From Nonomuraea gerenzanensis (GTDB taxonomy: Bacteria > Actinomycetota > Actinomycetes > Streptosporangiales > Streptosporangiaceae), in assembly GCF_020215645.1 (NCBI RefSeq), contig NZ_CP084058.1:6448001-6512000 (forward strand): a DNA stretch of 64,000 bases, given 5' to 3'. The position numbers were made by a program, and so were the translations under genes. Of this stretch, positions 61,374 to 64,000 are shown piece after piece (the first letter of the stretch is position 1; each line of letters begins with the position of its first letter). The notes beneath the pieces are model-generated. The model made no database searches. It worked only from the letters and a program-made list of their open reading frames with translations, and was not told the origin of the DNA.

Positions 61374-62038
61374 CCAAGGTCCTCGTCGTCGACGACGAGC
61401 CGCAGATCCTGCGCGCCCTGCGCATCAACCTGACCGCCCGCCACTACGAGGTGGCGGTCGCCGCCGACGGCTCCTCGGCGCTGCGCCAGGCCGCCTCGTG
61501 GCACCCCGACCTCGTGCTGCTCGACCTCGGCCTGCCCGACCTCGACGGCATCGACGTCATCCACGGCCTGCGCGGCTGGACCCGCGTCCCCATCCTCGTG
61601 CTGTCCGGCCGCGCCGGGAACCAGGACAAGATCGACGCCCTGGACGCCGGTGCCGACGACTACGTGACGAAACCGTTCGGCATCGAGGAGCTCCTGGCCC
61701 GCATCAGGGCCGTCACCCGCCGCGCCGGCGTCCAGGAGGCCGAGCTGGCCGGCATCCGCATCGGCGAGCACACCGTGGACCTGGTCGGCAAGACGGTCTC
61801 AGGCGGCCTGCGGCTCACCCCCACCGAGTGGCACATCCTGGAGATCCTGCTGCGCAACCCCGGCAAGCTCATCCCCCAGCGCTACCTGCTGACCGAGGTG
61901 TGGGGCAGCAAGCACGTCAAGGAGACCCACTACCTGCGCCAGTACCTGGCCCAGCTGCGCAAGAAGCTCGAACAGGACCCCGCCCACCCCAGGCACCTCA
62001 TCACCGAGCCCGGCATGGGCTACCGCTACACCCCCTGA
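61370..62038 (+). CDS. kdpE: KdpE, OmpR-family response regulator
   Basis: This 222-aa regulator has a receiver domain with Asp52 in LVLLDLGLPDLDG and the conserved Lys in YVTKPFG. The C-terminal OmpR-type winged helix reads LTPTEWHILEILLRNPGKLIPQRYLLTEVWG, then the wing ending in ITEPGMGYRY. It activates the kdp structural genes on phosphorylation by KdpD. ATG 61370 overlaps the kdpD stop, giving an operon in which the regulators are read together with the pump. Confidence 0.96.
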   Translation: MTKVLVVDDEPQILRALRINLTARHYEVAVAADGSSALRQAASWHPDLVLLDLGLPDLDGIDVIHGLRGWTRVPILVLSGRAGNQDKIDALDAGADDYVTKPFGIEELLARIRAVTRRAGVQEAELAGIRIGEHTVDLVGKTVSGGLRLTPTEWHILEILLRNPGKLIPQRYLLTEVWGSKHVKETHYLRQYLAQLRKKLEQDPAHPRHLITEPGMGYRYTP

Positions 62039-62172
62039 CGGTGCGGGTGCGGGCCACCTGGATCCCGGGCTGTCCTCGTCGCGATCGGCCTGGCCGCCGT
62101 CAGGCGCAGGGCGCTCACCTGAGGATCGCGCGAGGAGCTCCCGTCCGGCTCTCCGGGCGAGAGCTCGTCGTG

Positions 62173-62901
62173 TCAGCTCTCCATGAGCCGGGCCAGGCGG
62201 TCCCAGGCCGGGGACGACGCCTCGGGCTGGGACTGCTGGGCCAGCCGGGCGATGGGCTCGTTGCGGACGGGGCGGTCCTCGCACCGGCTGTGGTGCCGGG
62301 CGAACCAGCTCCTGGTCCGGTCCGCGAGGCCCGGCAGGCGGGGGTCGTCCGGCGCCCAGCCGTAGGCGGTGTCGTGCTCGAGATAGAGGGCGCGGAACTC
62401 GGCGTCGCCGATCAGCTCGTGCTTCTCGGCGATCCACCCGGCGGCGTCCTCGGGCGAGGCGGTCTGCATGAGGATCCAGCCGTCGCGTTCCAGGTTCCGC
62501 TGGCGCTCGCTCACGCCGAGGCGGCGCAGCTCGTCGAGGTAGTCGGCGACCTCGGGCGAGACGAAGAGCCGGTCGCCGCCGCGCAGCTCGGCGAGCTGCT
62601 CGCGGGTCCGCCGCAGCCGCGTGATGCGTTCGTCGAGGTCGTGGTCGATCTCGGCGATGGCCGCCGTGAGCGTGTCGGCGTCGGCGTCGAGCAGGTCCTT
62701 GATGCGGGCCAGGGGCACGCCCGCCTGGGCCAAGGTCCTGATCTTGACGAGGTCGATCGCGTCCTGGGCGGTGTAGCGCCGGTAGCCGGAGGAGTCGCGG
62801 CCGGGCTCGGCGAGCAGGCCGCGCTCGTGGTAGTGGCGGATGGCCTTGGTGGTCACTCCGGCGTAGTCCGCGAGCTGGCCGATGGTGAGCATGCCGGACA
62901 T
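62173..62901 (-). CDS. MerR-family transcriptional regulator
   Basis: This 242-aa regulator begins with the MerR HTH MLTIGQLADYAGVTTKAIRHYHERGLLAEPGRDSSGYRRYTAQDAIDLVKIRTLAQAGVPLARIKDLLDAD. A coiled-coil (residues about 80-110) follows, then a roughly 130-residue C-terminal domain without metal-binding Cys. It is therefore more like the TipA/BmrR-type effector-binding regulators than metal sensors. The start is ATG 62892 or 62901. It lies 16 bases after the serine-hydrolase gene on the same strand, which it may control. Confidence 0.88.
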   Translation of the reverse strand: MSGMLTIGQLADYAGVTTKAIRHYHERGLLAEPGRDSSGYRRYTAQDAIDLVKIRTLAQAGVPLARIKDLLDADADTLTAAIAEIDHDLDERITRLRRTREQLAELRGGDRLFVSPEVADYLDELRRLGVSERQRNLERDGWILMQTASPEDAAGWIAEKHELIGDAEFRALYLEHDTAYGWAPDDPRLPGLADRTRSWFARHHSRCEDRPVRNEPIARLAQQSQPEASSPAWDRLARLMES

Positions 62902-62917
62902 CCTCCCACTCCGGTGA

Positions 62918-64000
62918 TCAGGCCCGCCGGGCCAGCCGGCCGCCGCCGTTGCGGAAGCGCGCCCGGCCGTCGCGCACGTCGTGGTAGGAGACGAGCAGCA
63001 GCCGCAGGTACCCGTCGAAGGCCTCCAGCGGATAGCCGGCGGGCGCGAACAGGCCGGGCCTGACCGGCACGTAGTGCTGCGGCGGCGCGGAGGTGGTGCC
63101 GCCGGCGAACTCGGTGAAGATCCGCTCCTGCGTGGCGTCCGCCGGCTCGTAGGTGGTCCGCTCCTCCAGCCGGCCGTCGACGATGCTGACGTCGATGCGG
63201 AGCTGGTCGGAGCGGTAGGTGCCCACGTACGGGGTGAGGTCGACGTCCTGCCGCGTCTCCGTGACCAGGCTGGGGATCCGGACCCCGAGGTGCTCGCGCA
63301 GCACCCACTGCAGGAGCTGGTCCTGCAGCATGATCGCCCCGGGTGTGTTGCCGAAGGCGGCGAGGACCAGGTCGTGCTCGGGGATGACGCACAGGAGGGA
63401 CACGCCGCCGGGCGAGGCGCCCGACATGGCCAGGACGGTCGTGTCGCCGAACGGGTAACGCACCCAGCCCAGACCCATCGGCGGCACGTTCGGGCTGCGC
63501 ATGTCGTGCGAGACCTGCTGCATCAGCGCGGTGGACGCGGCGGACAGCACGCGCGTGCCGGAGGGGGACACACCGCCCGCCAGGTGGGTACGGCCGAAGG
63601 CGAGCAGGTCGGCGATGGTGCCGATGGGGGTGCCGCCGGCCGGCCCCCACGTGTCGGGCAGGGTGAACATGCCGGTGGGCCTGGGCTCCGTGGTCTCGGG
63701 GTCGGGGAAGTGGCCGATCGCCGTGCCGCGCAGGATGGCCTGCTCGGCCGAGGTGCTGGAGTCGCGCATGCCGACGGGCGCGTAGAGGTCGCGGGCGAGC
63801 AGCTCGGGGAAGGACAGGCCGGTCACCACCTCCAGGAGGCGGCCGGCGACGATCATGCCGCCGTTGGAGTAGCTGAGCTGCTCGCCCGGCTCGAACAGGG
63901 TGCCGCAGCCGCTCGCCAGGCCGGCGACGTACGTATTGAGCGCGTCGCGGCCCTTGGCGTCGGGGAAGTACAGGTCGGCGTCGATGCCGTTGGTGTGGGA
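62918..64000 (-). CDS. Beta-lactamase-family serine hydrolase (5' end beyond the window)
   Basis: The reading frame is open to the window edge, so at least 360 residues are present. The Tyr-x-Asn motif lies in EQLSYSNGGMIVAGRLLE, encoded around 63860, and PAGGTPIGTIADLLAFGR, GLGWVRY and the later Gly-rich VLAMSGASPGGVSLLCVIPEHDLVLAAFGNTPGA stretch are typical of class-C beta-lactamase/DD-peptidase-like hydrolases. The Ser-x-x-Lys motif must lie beyond 64000. An additional C-terminal lipocalin-like part follows (YVGTYRSDQLRIDVSIVDGRL). The MerR gene follows after 16 bases. Substrate unknown. Confidence 0.87.
   Translation of the reverse strand, partial: SHTNGIDADLYFPDAKGRDALNTYVAGLASGCGTLFEPGEQLSYSNGGMIVAGRLLEVVTGLSFPELLARDLYAPVGMRDSSTSAEQAILRGTAIGHFPDPETTEPRPTGMFTLPDTWGPAGGTPIGTIADLLAFGRTHLAGGVSPSGTRVLSAASTALMQQVSHDMRSPNVPPMGLGWVRYPFGDTTVLAMSGASPGGVSLLCVIPEHDLVLAAFGNTPGAIMLQDQLLQWVLREHLGVRIPSLVTETRQDVDLTPYVGTYRSDQLRIDVSIVDGRLEERTTYEPADATQERIFTEFAGGTTSAPPQHYVPVRPGLFAPAGYPLEAFDGYLRLLLVSYHDVRDGRARFRNGGGRLARRA

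Overview
This window is very GC-rich, with strongly biased third codon positions, many GTG starts and dense ATGA/GTGA gene overlaps. It also carries an actinobacterial-type c-di-AMP riboswitch, ECF41-like and DosR-like regulation, a secreted CBM2 esterase and secondary-metabolite genes. Together these indicate a filamentous actinomycete, probably of the Streptosporangiaceae/Nonomuraea type (family-level placement is inference). No rRNA, tRNA, CRISPR array or intact transposon was recognised. The window looks like a chromosomal arm rich in accessory genes, with several decaying genes.

Layout: 0-2 kb, a decayed tyrosine recombinase and a remnant. 2-3.7 kb, a TetR regulator divergent from a ThDP enzyme. 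3.7-10.1 kb, a minus-strand aromatic polyketide cassette: an iterative type I PKS without ketoreductase (orsellinate-synthase architecture), a discrete ACP and two CerJ/ChlB3-like KAS III acyltransferases. 10.4-17.5 kb, secreted esterase, small secreted protein, broken amidohydrolase, carboxylesterase/MarR pair and alpha-amylase-family enzyme. 17.6-20.7 kb, multicopper oxidase, YHS protein and a DosR-like response regulator behind a DosR-type box. 20.8-30.4 kb, mostly single metabolic and stress genes: DUF899, LLM oxidoreductase, SDR/TetR pair with two operators, TauE exporter, universal stress protein, and an ECF41-like sigma factor between two VOC genes with a mirror-image promoter region. 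30.6-35 kb, membrane proteins, a c-di-AMP riboswitch before a GH25 lysozyme, DHFR-like and Pr6Pr proteins, and an MFS exporter.

35.4-46.3 kb is the most unusual region. A complete oleABCD-type set (head-to-head acyl condensation, reduction, beta-lactone formation, decarboxylation to olefin) is combined with an MMPL exporter, a C-H-H ketosynthase, an ACP, two paralogous small secreted proteins that both end in cysteine, an ICMT/PEMT-type membrane methyltransferase and another secreted protein. The two minus-strand units start behind a duplicated promoter segment of about 83 bp (69 of 83 positions identical), which argues that they are one co-regulated system.

46.5-53.9 kb holds an aldo/keto reductase, a ChbG-type deacetylase with a GPH symporter, a P450, pseudogene debris and a TetR/membrane-protein pair with a twin 19-bp operator. 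54.0-62.0 kb is a full kdp locus: an extra 27-aa membrane peptide, kdpF, kdpA, kdpB, a kdpC with a cysteine-containing insertion, kdpD and kdpE, all overlapping or nearly so. The window ends with a MerR regulator and a serine beta-lactamase-family gene cut by the window edge.
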